Positions 51,465 to 59,587 of a stretch of DNA of 64,000 nucleotides are shown here, piece after piece. The DNA is from Candidatus Parvarchaeota archaeon UBA573. GTDB lineage: Archaea; Nanobdellota; Nanobdellia; Parvarchaeales; Parvarchaeaceae. How positions within the stretch are numbered: position 1 is the stretch's first letter; the number at the start of each line of letters is the position of its first letter. Below the pieces are notes generated by a model, which searched no databases, had not been told where the DNA came from, and saw only the letters and a program-made list of their open reading frames with translations. The translations under genes and the position numbers were made by a program. The DNA lies in contig DAPE01000004.1 in assembly GCA_002502045.1 (NCBI GenBank), forward strand, positions 1 through 64,000. Reading direction: 5' to 3'.

Positions 51465-51573
51465 AGGTGAGCGCGCGAGTTGAACGCGCCTACTTCGTTA
51501 ACGGCTATATCTCACAACGCTAGACAGCATTTGTCATTTGCAGACGAATACATAGCCGCTCTGTCAGCTCACC
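51465..51573 (-). tRNA. tRNA-Cys (anticodon GCA) with 38-base intron
   Basis: Minus strand: acceptor GGTGAGC/GCTCACC, D-arm ACAGAGCGGCTATGT, anticodon stem TTCGT/ACGAA, loop CTGCAAA once the intron (about 51500-51537) is removed after position 37, T-arm GCGCG/CGCGC with TTCAACT, and discriminator T, as expected for cysteine. The mature tRNA would be 71 bases before CCA. The intron sits at the canonical 37/38 site. Confidence 0.9.
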
Positions 51574-51723
51574 AATGACAGAATAACAATTTTAATCATT
51601 AGTACATTAATAAGACTTTCTAGTGGTAGAGCAAATGATTGGACTATGCTTATGCGCTTAAAGTATATACTAACCAATAATTGAAAATAAAATTTCCTAA
51701 TTATTTCTAATTGATAAAAATAC

Positions 51724-53289
51724 TTAAGCTACGCTTCCAAAACTCACAGAAGGCATTACTCCGTTTGGTGGATAGGCACGAATACGAATCCAAGTGTATT
51801 GTAAATTAAAGGGGCTTCCACCACCTGAGTTATACACCCCTAAGTTAATATAAAGTGGAGCGGAGGGGTTCTCAGAAGTAGTTGATGATAAGTCTCCGTA
51901 ATTAACGTATGTAGTTATACCAGCGTTGGAAGATAACGAAACGCCGTAAACATTCCAATTAGAATTCCTGCCTATTGAATTAAGATATATAAAAGCACCA
52001 TTAAGTACAGTTTCCGATTGTATAATGTCTCCTACATTATTCTTACCCGCTGACCAACCGGCAATTGTGTCTCCTGTAGTTCCACCATTATCCCACACTG
52101 GTTCTGCATTGTTAACTGTTGATATACCAATCATACCTCTTTCACTACCAGTGCTTCCACTGCGTTGATTTATGTAACCTTCTAAAATATTATTATTATT
52201 AAAAACGGCACTAGTTGTAGCCACGTAAGTAGAGCCAGAATCACTTCCATCTCCACTTATTGTAAGCCCATTATTTACAATTACACTTGAGCCAGATACG
52301 GCTCCGAATACCCACCCGTTTGGAAGAGTGGTCCCTGCAAAATTTGTATAGTAATTAAATACACTTGCGCCGTCATCATATTCTGCGTAATTTGAACAGC
52401 TTGAAGTTGGAGTTGAACCACAAGGAATTTGTGGTGCTTCACCATCGTTTACTGTATTGAATAGACTAGCAGAGGTTGGAGCAAAGCCTACATAGACTGT
52501 TTCTGACGAGCCTGATGGTATTGCTGCTATCTTTAACCACCAAAGTCCATTTGTTGATGTGTAATTCTCCAGCCATGACGGTATTATAGTTCCATTGTAA
52601 TAGAAGAATTCTACATTCTGTCCGAAATTGCCTGTTGCTATTGAGGAAAAGCCTGGATCTGATGATGTAAAATTAATCATCTGCTGGAATGGACTTGGAG
52701 TTGCTGAACTTTGGCTGTTAGTTATGGTTATTGGTTCATAGCTTGTTAAAGTTGATGGCTTTCCAGTTATAGAAGTTCCTGCTACTGTTCCTGTCGTGTT
52801 TATTGTCTGCATTCCTATTGTAGGAACATCATAGCTGTACTGTATCTTTGCTGACAATGAATAATGGATATTTGCTGAATTACAGGCAACATTTGGTATT
52901 ATAATTGTAGTGGACTGACCGCTTTTCAATGTTACTGGGTTTGTTAATGTATAACTTGCAGTTGTTGTATTAGCTCCTGTTGCCGATGTTAAGTATACTT
53001 TATTGATTGTCAGTGAATTTGCATTATTTGGTATTGGACCTGCTAATACTGCTATTTTGTATCCTATATTATTGCATAAGCTTGAGGATACTGTAAATGG
53101 TGAAAATCCAGAGCTTGTGAAAGTTATGCTTGATGATGGATTGAAGATACCCATGCTGTATAATATTACTGCTACTATGACTATGATTAGAATAGCCCAA
53201 CCGTAGGTCATCATATATTCCAAAGCTGACTGAGAACGCTTGCTTTTTACTACAGGATTTAAGTGATTAGTTATATTTGTTGTATGCAT
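51724..53289 (-). CDS. Pilin-headed surface protein with DUF2341 domain
   Basis: 521 residues. After 14 residues comes the class III signal KSKRSQSALEYMMTYGWAIL with a hydrophobic helix (IIVIVAVILYSMGIF). Residues 35-170 form a pilin-like beta domain. FQQMINFTSSDPGF, GQNVEFFYYNGTIIPSWLEN and LWWLKIAAIPSGSSETVYVG are the DUF2341 pattern, followed by a lectin-like domain (YDDGASVFNYYTNF onward). It is likely cleaved and inserted in a pilus-like structure and used for binding glycans. A 12-codon upstream frame precedes it. Confidence 0.85.
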   Translation of the reverse strand: MHTTNITNHLNPVVKSKRSQSALEYMMTYGWAILIIVIVAVILYSMGIFNPSSSITFTSSGFSPFTVSSSLCNNIGYKIAVLAGPIPNNANSLTINKVYLTSATGANTTTASYTLTNPVTLKSGQSTTIIIPNVACNSANIHYSLSAKIQYSYDVPTIGMQTINTTGTVAGTSITGKPSTLTSYEPITITNSQSSATPSPFQQMINFTSSDPGFSSIATGNFGQNVEFFYYNGTIIPSWLENYTSTNGLWWLKIAAIPSGSSETVYVGFAPTSASLFNTVNDGEAPQIPCGSTPTSSCSNYAEYDDGASVFNYYTNFAGTTLPNGWVFGAVSGSSVIVNNGLTISGDGSDSGSTYVATTSAVFNNNNILEGYINQRSGSTGSERGMIGISTVNNAEPVWDNGGTTGDTIAGWSAGKNNVGDIIQSETVLNGAFIYLNSIGRNSNWNVYGVSLSSNAGITTYVNYGDLSSTTSENPSAPLYINLGVYNSGGGSPFNLQYTWIRIRAYPPNGVMPSVSFGSVA

Positions 53290-53291
53290 AA

Positions 53292-53330
53292 TTACGCTCT
53301 TTCTTTATTGTTTAAGGCTTCAAATGGCAT
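53292..53330 (-). CDS. Short upstream frame before the DUF2341 pilin
   Basis: The conserved promoter repeat ends at an ATG (53330) that opens MPFEALNNKERA, then TAA. The start of the pilin (53289) lies two bases after this stop and in another frame. In the sister genes the same ATG is the pilin start. The short frame may couple translation or be a relict of an insertion that displaced the pilin start. Confidence 0.4.
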   Translation of the reverse strand: MPFEALNNKERA

Positions 53331-53365
53331 ATTATTTGGATGGAAAGTAAAGGATATAAATATTT
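53328..53365 (-). promoter_or_regulatory. 38-bp pilin promoter repeat, copy 2
   Basis: Identical over 38 bases to 83-120 and 56985-57022, with the TATA-like box at about 53353-53365. A leaderless transcript would begin near the ATG of the 12-codon upstream frame. Confidence 0.8.
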
Positions 53366-53472
53366 CCAGATGTTCAAATTATTAGCTTAAAGACTTAACA
53401 AACTTTGATTAGAATAGTAGATTCTACCTTAAAAAATAAAAATTATAAATACACGTAAAACTTTAAAGTGGT

Positions 53473-53721
53473 ATGGATCAGATGGAAGCACTTATATTCG
53501 TAGAGGTTTCTCAAGGAGCTTCAGCAATAGAGATAGCAAAGGCCGTTAGCAGTAGTGAAAATGTAATGGAAGTTATGCTTATAAGTGGACAATGGGATTT
53601 ATTAGTGAGACTAAAATACAGCAGTATAGAGGAACTTTCAAACTTTGTTGTTTCACAACTCAGAAAAGAAAAAGGTGTAGGTAGAACAGACACTACAATA
53701 GTACTAAATAAAGTAAAGTGA
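53473..53721 (+). CDS. Stand-alone Lrp/AsnC RAM-domain protein
   Basis: 82 residues that cover just the ligand-binding RAM domain of Lrp/AsnC regulators: MEALIFVEVSQGASAIEIAKAV, VMEVMLISGQWDLLVRLKY, VGRTDTTIVLNKV. The DNA-binding helix-turn-helix is missing. Such SARP-type proteins bind amino acids and may modulate full-length Lrp proteins; role here unknown. TATA-like TTATAAATAC (53447-53456) gives a leaderless start. It ends with TGA inside a GTGAGGT ribosome site (53718-53724) for radA, so the two are coupled. Confidence 0.85.
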   Translation: MDQMEALIFVEVSQGASAIEIAKAVSSSENVMEVMLISGQWDLLVRLKYSSIEELSNFVVSQLRKEKGVGRTDTTIVLNKVK

Positions 53722-53728
53722 GGTAAAA

Positions 53729-54766
53729 ATGGAAGAAGACGAAATTGAACACACTGAAGAAGAAAATGAAAATGAAGAAATAACAGAAGAGGTGCATTCT
53801 GACTTTGAATATAAAGACATAAAAGATTTACCAGGAGTCGGAAGTACTATAGCTTCAAAGATAAGAAACGCGGGTTACCAGGATGTGATAGCACTTGCAA
53901 CAGCAAACCCATTGGTTTTAACAGAAGCTTGCGGAATAGGAGAACCAACTGCTAGAAAAATAGTGGCCGAGGCAAGAGAAGCATCTAAAATGAACTTCAT
54001 GTCTGGGTTGGAGTTTGAAGACAAGAGAAAAAGTGTACAAAGAATATCAACTAGTAGTGAAGCTCTTAATATTTTATTGGGCGGAGGTGTAGAAACTCAG
54101 TCTATAACAGAATGCTATGGTGAATACGGCTCTGGAAAAAGCCAGCTTGCATTCCAATTGGCCGTTGATGTACAATTGCCTCTGGAAAAAGGAGGATTGG
54201 AAGGCCATGCAATATGGATTGATACAGAAGGAACTTTCAGGCCATCAAGAATCGAGCAATTGGCAGCAGTAAAAGGCCTTGATCCAAAACAGGCATTACA
54301 AAACATAAAGATAGGTAGGGCTTACTCTTCCGATCATCAAGTCCTTTTGGTAGACAAAGTACCAGAGCTTATAAACGCAGACCCTAAAATAAAACTTATA
54401 GTTGTAGACAGTATGATGGCATTATTCCGTGCTGAATATGTAGGCAGAGGAACATTAGCTGACAGACAGCAAAAAGTAAATGTTGTTTTACATAATCTTC
54501 AAAGATTGGCAGACCGCTTTAATGTAGCAGTTTATATAACAAACCAGGTAATGGCCAGACCAGATGTTATGTTTGGAGATCCAACTGCAGCTGTGGGCGG
54601 ACACATAATAGGGCATGTAGCTACTTACAGGATATATTTGAGAAAAGGAAAGAAAGGATCCAGAGTTGGAAAACTTGTAGACTCGCCTAGCCTGCCGGAA
54701 GGAGAAGCTTCTTTTGAAATAACGTCTAATGGGATAACTGACCTTGAAGAAGAAAAGAAAAAATAA
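53729..54766 (+). CDS. radA: DNA repair and recombination protein RadA
   Basis: 345 residues. A Glu-rich N-terminus (residues 1-30) is followed by a helix-hairpin-helix domain (KDLPGVGSTIASKIRNAGY) and the RecA core, with Walker A GEYGSGKSQLAFQLAVD, VQLPLEKGGLEG, WIDTEGTFRPSRIEQ and LIVVDSMMALFRAE. The AVGGHIIGHVATYRIYLRK segment is the DNA-binding loop region. RadA forms filaments on single-stranded DNA for strand exchange. The ribosome site GTGAGGT at 53718-53724 decides the start. No intein is present. Confidence 0.97.
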   Translation: MEEDEIEHTEEENENEEITEEVHSDFEYKDIKDLPGVGSTIASKIRNAGYQDVIALATANPLVLTEACGIGEPTARKIVAEAREASKMNFMSGLEFEDKRKSVQRISTSSEALNILLGGGVETQSITECYGEYGSGKSQLAFQLAVDVQLPLEKGGLEGHAIWIDTEGTFRPSRIEQLAAVKGLDPKQALQNIKIGRAYSSDHQVLLVDKVPELINADPKIKLIVVDSMMALFRAEYVGRGTLADRQQKVNVVLHNLQRLADRFNVAVYITNQVMARPDVMFGDPTAAVGGHIIGHVATYRIYLRKGKKGSRVGKLVDSPSLPEGEASFEITSNGITDLEEEKKK

Positions 54767-54786
54767 ACCCATTTTACTAATATTAT

Positions 54787-55809
54787 ATGAAATTAGAAGG
54801 CGACAGACTCAAAAGTATAATTGATTTAATAGAGCCGATAAAAGACCCTGAGATAGGTATAAGTATAGTGAAGCTAAGGATGATAGACTCCGTTGAGGAA
54901 GAGAACGGAAGAATAAAGATAAATATAAAATTAACCGTTCCTGGCTGTCCGTTATCATCAACTATAGAAAAAGACGTTAAAAAGATACTTGAAGAAAAAG
55001 GATATACGGATGCAGAAGTAAACTTCGGGTTCATGTCCAAGAAGGAATTGGATGAGATAAAGGATGTTATAAGAAAGGAAAAAATATCCATGCCGGAAAG
55101 CATAGAAAGATACGAGAAAAAAAGCATAAGAAAGATAATAGCGGTTTACTCTGCTAAAGGCGGAGTTGGAAAAAGCACCGTTGTAAAACTCCTTGCGGAA
55201 ACTGCAAATTCAATGGGTTATAAGACAGGCATATTAGACTGTGATATATCCGGACCGTCTATAACTTCTTTATTTAATTTAAAGGAAAGAGCATACGCCG
55301 ATCAGGATGGAAAAATAATACCTATAATAAAAAACGGGCTGAAGATAATGGCAGTTGACATGCTAACACAAGTAGAAGCGATAATATGGCGCGGCCCTTT
55401 GGTTTCTAGTGCGATAAAACAAATGTACAATGACACTAACTGGGGCAATTTAGATATACTATTTTTAGATTTGCCACCTGGGACCAGTGATGCACCGATA
55501 ACTGTTTTTCAGTCAATACCTGTAGATGGAACTGTAGTAGTAACTACCCCACAGGAGCTCTCAAATTTGATCGGGAAAAAAACATTAGTAGTAGCAAAAA
55601 GCCTTAATATCCCTGTAATGGGTGTTATAGAAAATATGAGTTACTTTGTATGCAAACACTGTGGAGAAAAGAATGAGATAGGCAGCAAAGATACAAAACT
55701 TGACCTGCCGATACTTGCAAAACTGCCTTTCTTTAACGATCTTAATGCAGAAAAAGAAGAAAGCATAAATCAGCTAAAGATCGCAGTAAGCAAGATAATT
55801 AGTACGTGA
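54787..55809 (+). CDS. apbC: Mrp/ApbC/NBP35-type Fe-S cluster carrier ATPase
   Basis: 340 residues. Residues 1-85 form a DUF59/MIP18-like domain (LIEPIKDPEIGISIVKL, VPGCPLSSTIEKDV). The Mrp ATPase follows: VYSAKGGVGKSTVVKLLAE (deviant Walker A with two lysines), DCDISGPSITSLF, DLPPGTSDAPITVFQSI and VIENMSYFVCKHCGEKNEI with the CxxC that holds the cluster at the dimer interface. It delivers Fe-S clusters to apo-proteins, for example the XPD helicase encoded here (inference). It is 20 bases downstream of radA. Confidence 0.92.
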   Translation: MKLEGDRLKSIIDLIEPIKDPEIGISIVKLRMIDSVEEENGRIKINIKLTVPGCPLSSTIEKDVKKILEEKGYTDAEVNFGFMSKKELDEIKDVIRKEKISMPESIERYEKKSIRKIIAVYSAKGGVGKSTVVKLLAETANSMGYKTGILDCDISGPSITSLFNLKERAYADQDGKIIPIIKNGLKIMAVDMLTQVEAIIWRGPLVSSAIKQMYNDTNWGNLDILFLDLPPGTSDAPITVFQSIPVDGTVVVTTPQELSNLIGKKTLVVAKSLNIPVMGVIENMSYFVCKHCGEKNEIGSKDTKLDLPILAKLPFFNDLNAEKEESINQLKIAVSKIIST

Positions 55810-55865
55810 TTTCTGAAAATATTATAGCTTCTCTATTTTAAAGATTATTTTTATGTCTTAACAAA

Positions 55866-56987
55866 CTATGGGGAAACCCATTTAACATTAATTGCAACTC
55901 CCTTGTTGTTATAGCCACTATAATCATTTGCATTACCATCCAATGGCCACCAAGCTACTAGACCATTATTTGTTATTGGAGCTGCTCCAAAACCATTATT
56001 ATATAAATCTTGAATTTGACTTGCAGATAAAGTTGTGTTATAAATCTGCACATCAAATATTTCGCCTGTAAAATATTGATTAGATTCATGCTGACCTGTT
56101 GGATCAGAACCTATTGTAATATAATCAAATGAGTCGGAAGGACTATATGTACCACTACCACTAACTGTGCTTTTATTAACGTATAGCTCCTGAAAAGAAG
56201 AAGTAGCGGAATAGGTTATTGCACTAAAATACCATTTTCCAAATGTAGCAGGAAGTCCTAAGGTAGGAGGGCCATTTATCCACGCATAAATATAACCTGT
56301 TCCAGAATTATTATATCCAAGGAAAGGAGTTGACCATCCACCGCATGTTGGTGAAGTACATATATTCGCTATCGTACCACCAAGACCAGCTGGGCTATAA
56401 ACCCAAGCAACTATGGTAAATGCATGATTAGTTCCTAACCACGAACCTACTGGAGCGTAAATATAAGCATTATTACCGTTAAAATTTGCCACTGCGCCTT
56501 GTGATATTGTCTTCCCGGTAATTGCCCCTGACGATATATAAGGACCTGGAAGAGGCTGACCTGGCTCTTTATACATAACAGAGATTTTATTAGAAAAGCT
56601 CATACCAGAATTGTTGGAACATGAATCAGCTAAAACAAAATAAGATAAACCACTAGCAGAAATTATAGATGAAAAATTAACTGAAACTAACTTACCGTTT
56701 TGATTGGTAGTTGTAATTTTTGTTATTTGAATTGGAACACCCAGTGAATCTCCCAATGACAAAACAAGACCTCCTCCTGGGAAACACTGTGCTGAAACGC
56801 TCCCAAGTCCTGCGAAACCTGTTACTGTCGTTGATATACTTGATGATGGATTAAAAATACCCATGCTGTATAGGATTACTGCAACTATTACTATTATTAG
56901 GATAGCCCAGCCATACGTCATCATATATTCTAAAGCTGACTGAGAACGCTTGCTTTTTACTGAAAGACTTGGGTAATTAAATAGCAT
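55866..56987 (-). CDS. Pilin-headed surface protein with LamG-like domain
   Basis: 373 residues. MLFNYPSLSV precedes the class III signal KSKRSQSALEYMMTYGWAIL and the same hydrophobic helix as its sisters. A pilin-like beta region runs to about residue 165. From VANFNGNNAYIYAP, through AFTIVAWVYSP and FTGEIFDVQIYNTTLSASQI to the end, it is a concanavalin/LamG fold, typical of carbohydrate-binding adhesins. It is probably processed by a prepilin peptidase and shown on a pilus-like fibre. It is convergent with apbC. The start is the last codon of promoter repeat copy 3. Confidence 0.88.
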   Translation of the reverse strand: MLFNYPSLSVKSKRSQSALEYMMTYGWAILIIVIVAVILYSMGIFNPSSSISTTVTGFAGLGSVSAQCFPGGGLVLSLGDSLGVPIQITKITTTNQNGKLVSVNFSSIISASGLSYFVLADSCSNNSGMSFSNKISVMYKEPGQPLPGPYISSGAITGKTISQGAVANFNGNNAYIYAPVGSWLGTNHAFTIVAWVYSPAGLGGTIANICTSPTCGGWSTPFLGYNNSGTGYIYAWINGPPTLGLPATFGKWYFSAITYSATSSFQELYVNKSTVSGSGTYSPSDSFDYITIGSDPTGQHESNQYFTGEIFDVQIYNTTLSASQIQDLYNNGFGAAPITNNGLVAWWPLDGNANDYSGYNNKGVAINVKWVSP

Positions 56988-57022
56988 ATTATTTGGATGG
57001 AAAGTAAAGGATATAAATATTT
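56985..57022 (-). promoter_or_regulatory. 38-bp pilin promoter repeat, copy 3
   Basis: Identical over 38 bases to copies 1 and 2; the TATA-like box is at about 57011-57022, about 25-35 bases upstream of the ATG at 56987. The transcript should be leaderless. Confidence 0.8.
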
Positions 57023-57086
57023 CTTACGATTAAATTTTCTTTATTGAAGATAATTAATTTTATTTAATTTAAAGCAGAACAAAAAA

Positions 57087-57422
57087 CTAAGAGATATTCT
57101 TTCCAAGAGTAACTTCTTTATCTGGAGAAAGCAAAACAACGCCGTTTTCACTTTCAACTCCTAAAACAAGAACTTCAGAAAGAAAATCTGCAATTTGTTT
57201 CGGCTTAAAGTTAACTACTGCTATTATCTCCTTCCCAATTAAATCTTCTTTCTTGTATAGCTTAGTAATCTGCGCGCTGCTTCTTTTTATCCCTATCTCT
57301 CCAAAATCTATCTTTAGCTTATAAGCAGGCTTTTTTGCATTTGGAAATTCCTCTACATCTATTATTTTACCAGTCCTTATATCAACTTTCTTGAAATCCT
57401 GAAAATCTATATATTCCATCAT
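57087..57422 (-). CDS. csaA: CsaA-like tRNA-binding OB-fold protein
   Basis: 111 residues. FQDFKKVDIRTGKIIDVEEF, KPAYKLKIDFGEIGIKRSSAQIT, IAVVNFKPKQIADFLSEVLVLG is the CsaA-type tRNA_bind pattern with the SSAQIT strand. CsaA proteins are reported to bind tRNA or act as chaperone-like factors. It overlaps the DedA gene by four bases (ATGA) at the end of an operon with spt5 and rpl11. It differs from the MetRS-like protein at 21845-22180, giving two stand-alone OB-fold tRNA-binding proteins in one window. Confidence 0.87.
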   Translation of the reverse strand: MMEYIDFQDFKKVDIRTGKIIDVEEFPNAKKPAYKLKIDFGEIGIKRSSAQITKLYKKEDLIGKEIIAVVNFKPKQIADFLSEVLVLGVESENGVVLLSPDKEVTLGKNIS

Positions 57423-58039
57423 TTCCTCTTATTCATCCTTAAAATTGAAGCTATATTTTTTCTAAAAATATAAATCAAGAAGAAAAGAACGAATACGGCT
57501 GCAACATAAACTCCTGCTTTTTCGAAGACATTTGCTATTGCTTCCCAATTATTGGAAAGGTAATAACCGGTATAAACAAGAAAACCCGACCAGATTAGAA
57601 TACCAGCAGAGGAATAAACTAAAAACTTTTTTATATCCATCTTGAAAGCTCCGCAGATAATACCTGCTATTGAACGGACCGCCGGCAATAACTTAGTGAA
57701 GAAAGCGAAATAATCCCCATATTTTTTTATCCATTTTATACCTTTTTCATACTCTAAGTCTTTAAAGCCCAGCTTTTTAGAGTACCTCATAAATATTTCT
57801 ATTCCAAGGAAATAACCCAGCATAAAACCTACCAAGCTGCCAAGTATAGAAGCTGCAACTGCATCGCTGAATCCTAGATAAGGATTGATTTTGCCTATTG
57901 CTATAAGAAAGCCTGTAAAAGGCAGCACCACTTCACTAGGTATTGGCAGTATGACAGACTCTAAAAACATTAACACAAAAATAGCAGAATAACTATTGCT
58001 TTCTAAAAAAGCAAGAATCTGATCCAAACCAAAAAACAT
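57419..58039 (-). CDS. DedA-family membrane protein
   Basis: 206 residues. FLESVILPIPSEVVLPFTGF is the conserved DedA re-entrant motif with Glu and Pro, and FFTKLLPAVRSIAGIICGAFKMD holds the second re-entrant segment with its key Arg. Four to five further spans are seen. DedA proteins have been linked to flipping of polyprenyl-phosphate carriers and membrane homeostasis; such flipping would fit the large glycan load here, but this is inference. Start ATG lies one base after the rpl11 stop. Confidence 0.87.
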   Translation of the reverse strand: MFFGLDQILAFLESNSYSAIFVLMFLESVILPIPSEVVLPFTGFLIAIGKINPYLGFSDAVAASILGSLVGFMLGYFLGIEIFMRYSKKLGFKDLEYEKGIKWIKKYGDYFAFFTKLLPAVRSIAGIICGAFKMDIKKFLVYSSAGILIWSGFLVYTGYYLSNNWEAIANVFEKAGVYVAAVFVLFFLIYIFRKNIASILRMNKRK

Positions 58040-58040
58040 T

Positions 58041-58481
58041 TTACACCTTTTTTATCAATTCCCTTGGATCCTTTCCGTCAACCTTTAAGCCAAGACTTAA
58101 ACATGAACCTAAAACTTCATTTATTAAACCTTGCTCGGTCTTTGCCAAAGAATATTGCGAATGGTCCTTAGCTATTTTCTTTACTTTATCAAATGAGATA
58201 GAAGCAGAGTCCTTTCTGTCGCCAAATCCTTTCTCCAAACCTGCTTCCTTTATAAGAAGCTGCGAAACGGAAGGCATCAATACGTTTAACTCATATTCCT
58301 TTGTTGTTTTATCAATTTCTATCTCTACTGGAACTTTCATCCCTGCAAAATCTTTTGTCTTGTCGTTGATTTTCTTTACTACTTCAGGTGGCTTCAAACC
58401 CAGCATTGTAAGCTGTGGCCCCAAAGGTGGAGCAGGTGTAGCCTTTCCTCCTTCCACTACAATCTTTACTTTAGTTTTCAT
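58041..58481 (-). CDS. rpl11: Ribosomal protein uL11
   Basis: 146 residues. VKIVVEGGKATPAPPLGPQL at the N-terminus and KTTKEYELNVLMPSVSQLL in the middle, with KIAKDHSQYSLAKTEQGLIN late, are the archaeal L11 pattern. It helps form the GTPase-associated centre where EF-2 acts. It overlaps spt5 by four bases (ATGA). In many archaea L1, L10 and L12 follow L11; here dedA and a csaA-like gene take their place. Confidence 0.96.
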   Translation of the reverse strand: MKTKVKIVVEGGKATPAPPLGPQLTMLGLKPPEVVKKINDKTKDFAGMKVPVEIEIDKTTKEYELNVLMPSVSQLLIKEAGLEKGFGDRKDSASISFDKVKKIAKDHSQYSLAKTEQGLINEVLGSCLSLGLKVDGKDPRELIKKV

Positions 58482-58954
58482 TTGTTTTCTCCTTCACTTT
58501 TTATTGTAGACACATCTGATATTTTAATATTAACATTTATAGGGACTGCTGACTCTAAAAACATTACTGTTAATTCTTCCTTTTCCTTATTTACAGCTTT
58601 AACTGTTGCTGTTTCTCCTTTGAAAGGCCCAGAAAGCACTTTTACAACATCCCCTATGTTTATGTCTATATTCTGCTTCTTCTTCTCTATAGTTTTCAAT
58701 GCTTCATCTTTTGACAATTCTTTGTTCATTATACCGCGAATGTGTTTTATGTTGTAGATTAAATTCGATATGCTTTCCCTAGAATCGGCTTCTACAATAA
58801 TGTAACCTTTCAATGAATATGGCTTTACAATCGAATATATGCCATTGACTCTTGCGAGCTGTGATTGCAGCCTTTCTAGGGCCTGCATCTCCCTTCCTAT
58901 CGTAACCCTAATTATGAAGAAATGCGATTCTTCATTATTCTCAGTAGCTTCCAT
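58478..58954 (-). CDS. spt5: Transcription elongation factor Spt5 (NusG-like)
   Basis: 158 residues. The NGN domain covers about residues 10-95 (FFIIRVTIGREMQALERLQ, YSLKGYIIVEADSRESISNL, HIRGIM) and the KOW domain follows (INIGDVVKVLSGPFKGETAT, VKAVNKEKEELTVMFL). With Spt4 it clamps RNA polymerase and aids elongation. It starts a four-gene minus-strand operon. The usual upstream archaeal partner secE is not seen; the gene upstream (58975-59511) does not resemble it. Confidence 0.95.
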   Translation of the reverse strand: MEATENNEESHFFIIRVTIGREMQALERLQSQLARVNGIYSIVKPYSLKGYIIVEADSRESISNLIYNIKHIRGIMNKELSKDEALKTIEKKKQNIDINIGDVVKVLSGPFKGETATVKAVNKEKEELTVMFLESAVPINVNIKISDVSTIKSEGENK

Positions 58955-58974
58955 ATATTTTAAAGAATAGTATT

Positions 58975-59511
58975 CTAAGAATTTAAGAGTATAAAAGCTT
59001 TATATACTGCTTTTTCCCAAGCATTGAATATATCCTGCCATTTATTAAAATCGGCCTCTTTAATATTTGCAGATTTGATAACGTCTTTTATCCAATCTCC
59101 TCCTTTAATGTACTTTATTTGAAATTTATATTCTGTACTTTTACGGCTATAATAATCCATAAGTACATCTGAGATATCGGTTAAAATTGAACCTTTACCA
59201 ATAGAACTAATGTCTGGTTTCTGCATTTCAAAGGTTTTTTGATTTATGTATGGTTCCTTTGTAAAATATAAAACTGGCTTATATCTTTTACCATCACTAA
59301 CGGATAAAAGAATATGATATTCACTTGAATTAGGAAAATCTGGTGGATAAAATTCTATATTATTAATTTTTATGTCGTTAGAATCACCACTTATTATGTA
59401 TTCTGAAACGGATCCCTCTTCTCTAAGTTGAATATCTCCCCGTGGCATATTGATTATTGCATTCAATAATAATTCATCCAAGTTATTTCCTTCTTTGTGT
59501 GTTTCTGCCAT
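58975..59511 (-). CDS. Hypothetical protein, 178 residues
   Basis: The predicted protein is soluble and mixed alpha/beta: ELLLNAIINMPRGDIQLREE, then strands SEYIISGDSNDIKINNIEFY, PVLYFTKEPYINQ and a helical C-terminus (FNAWEKAVYKAFILL). No known motif or signal is visible. It lies 20 bases upstream of spt5 on the same strand, so it may be co-transcribed with the translation/transcription operon. I cannot propose a function. Confidence 0.5.
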   Translation of the reverse strand: MAETHKEGNNLDELLLNAIINMPRGDIQLREEGSVSEYIISGDSNDIKINNIEFYPPDFPNSSEYHILLSVSDGKRYKPVLYFTKEPYINQKTFEMQKPDISSIGKGSILTDISDVLMDYYSRKSTEYKFQIKYIKGGDWIKDVIKSANIKEADFNKWQDIFNAWEKAVYKAFILLNS

Positions 59512-59587
59512 TTTTAAAAGAAGATATTAACTTGTATTTAAACATTTTGAAGCAAATAAAAAGGTTTAAATTGACAGTATTCAAAAG

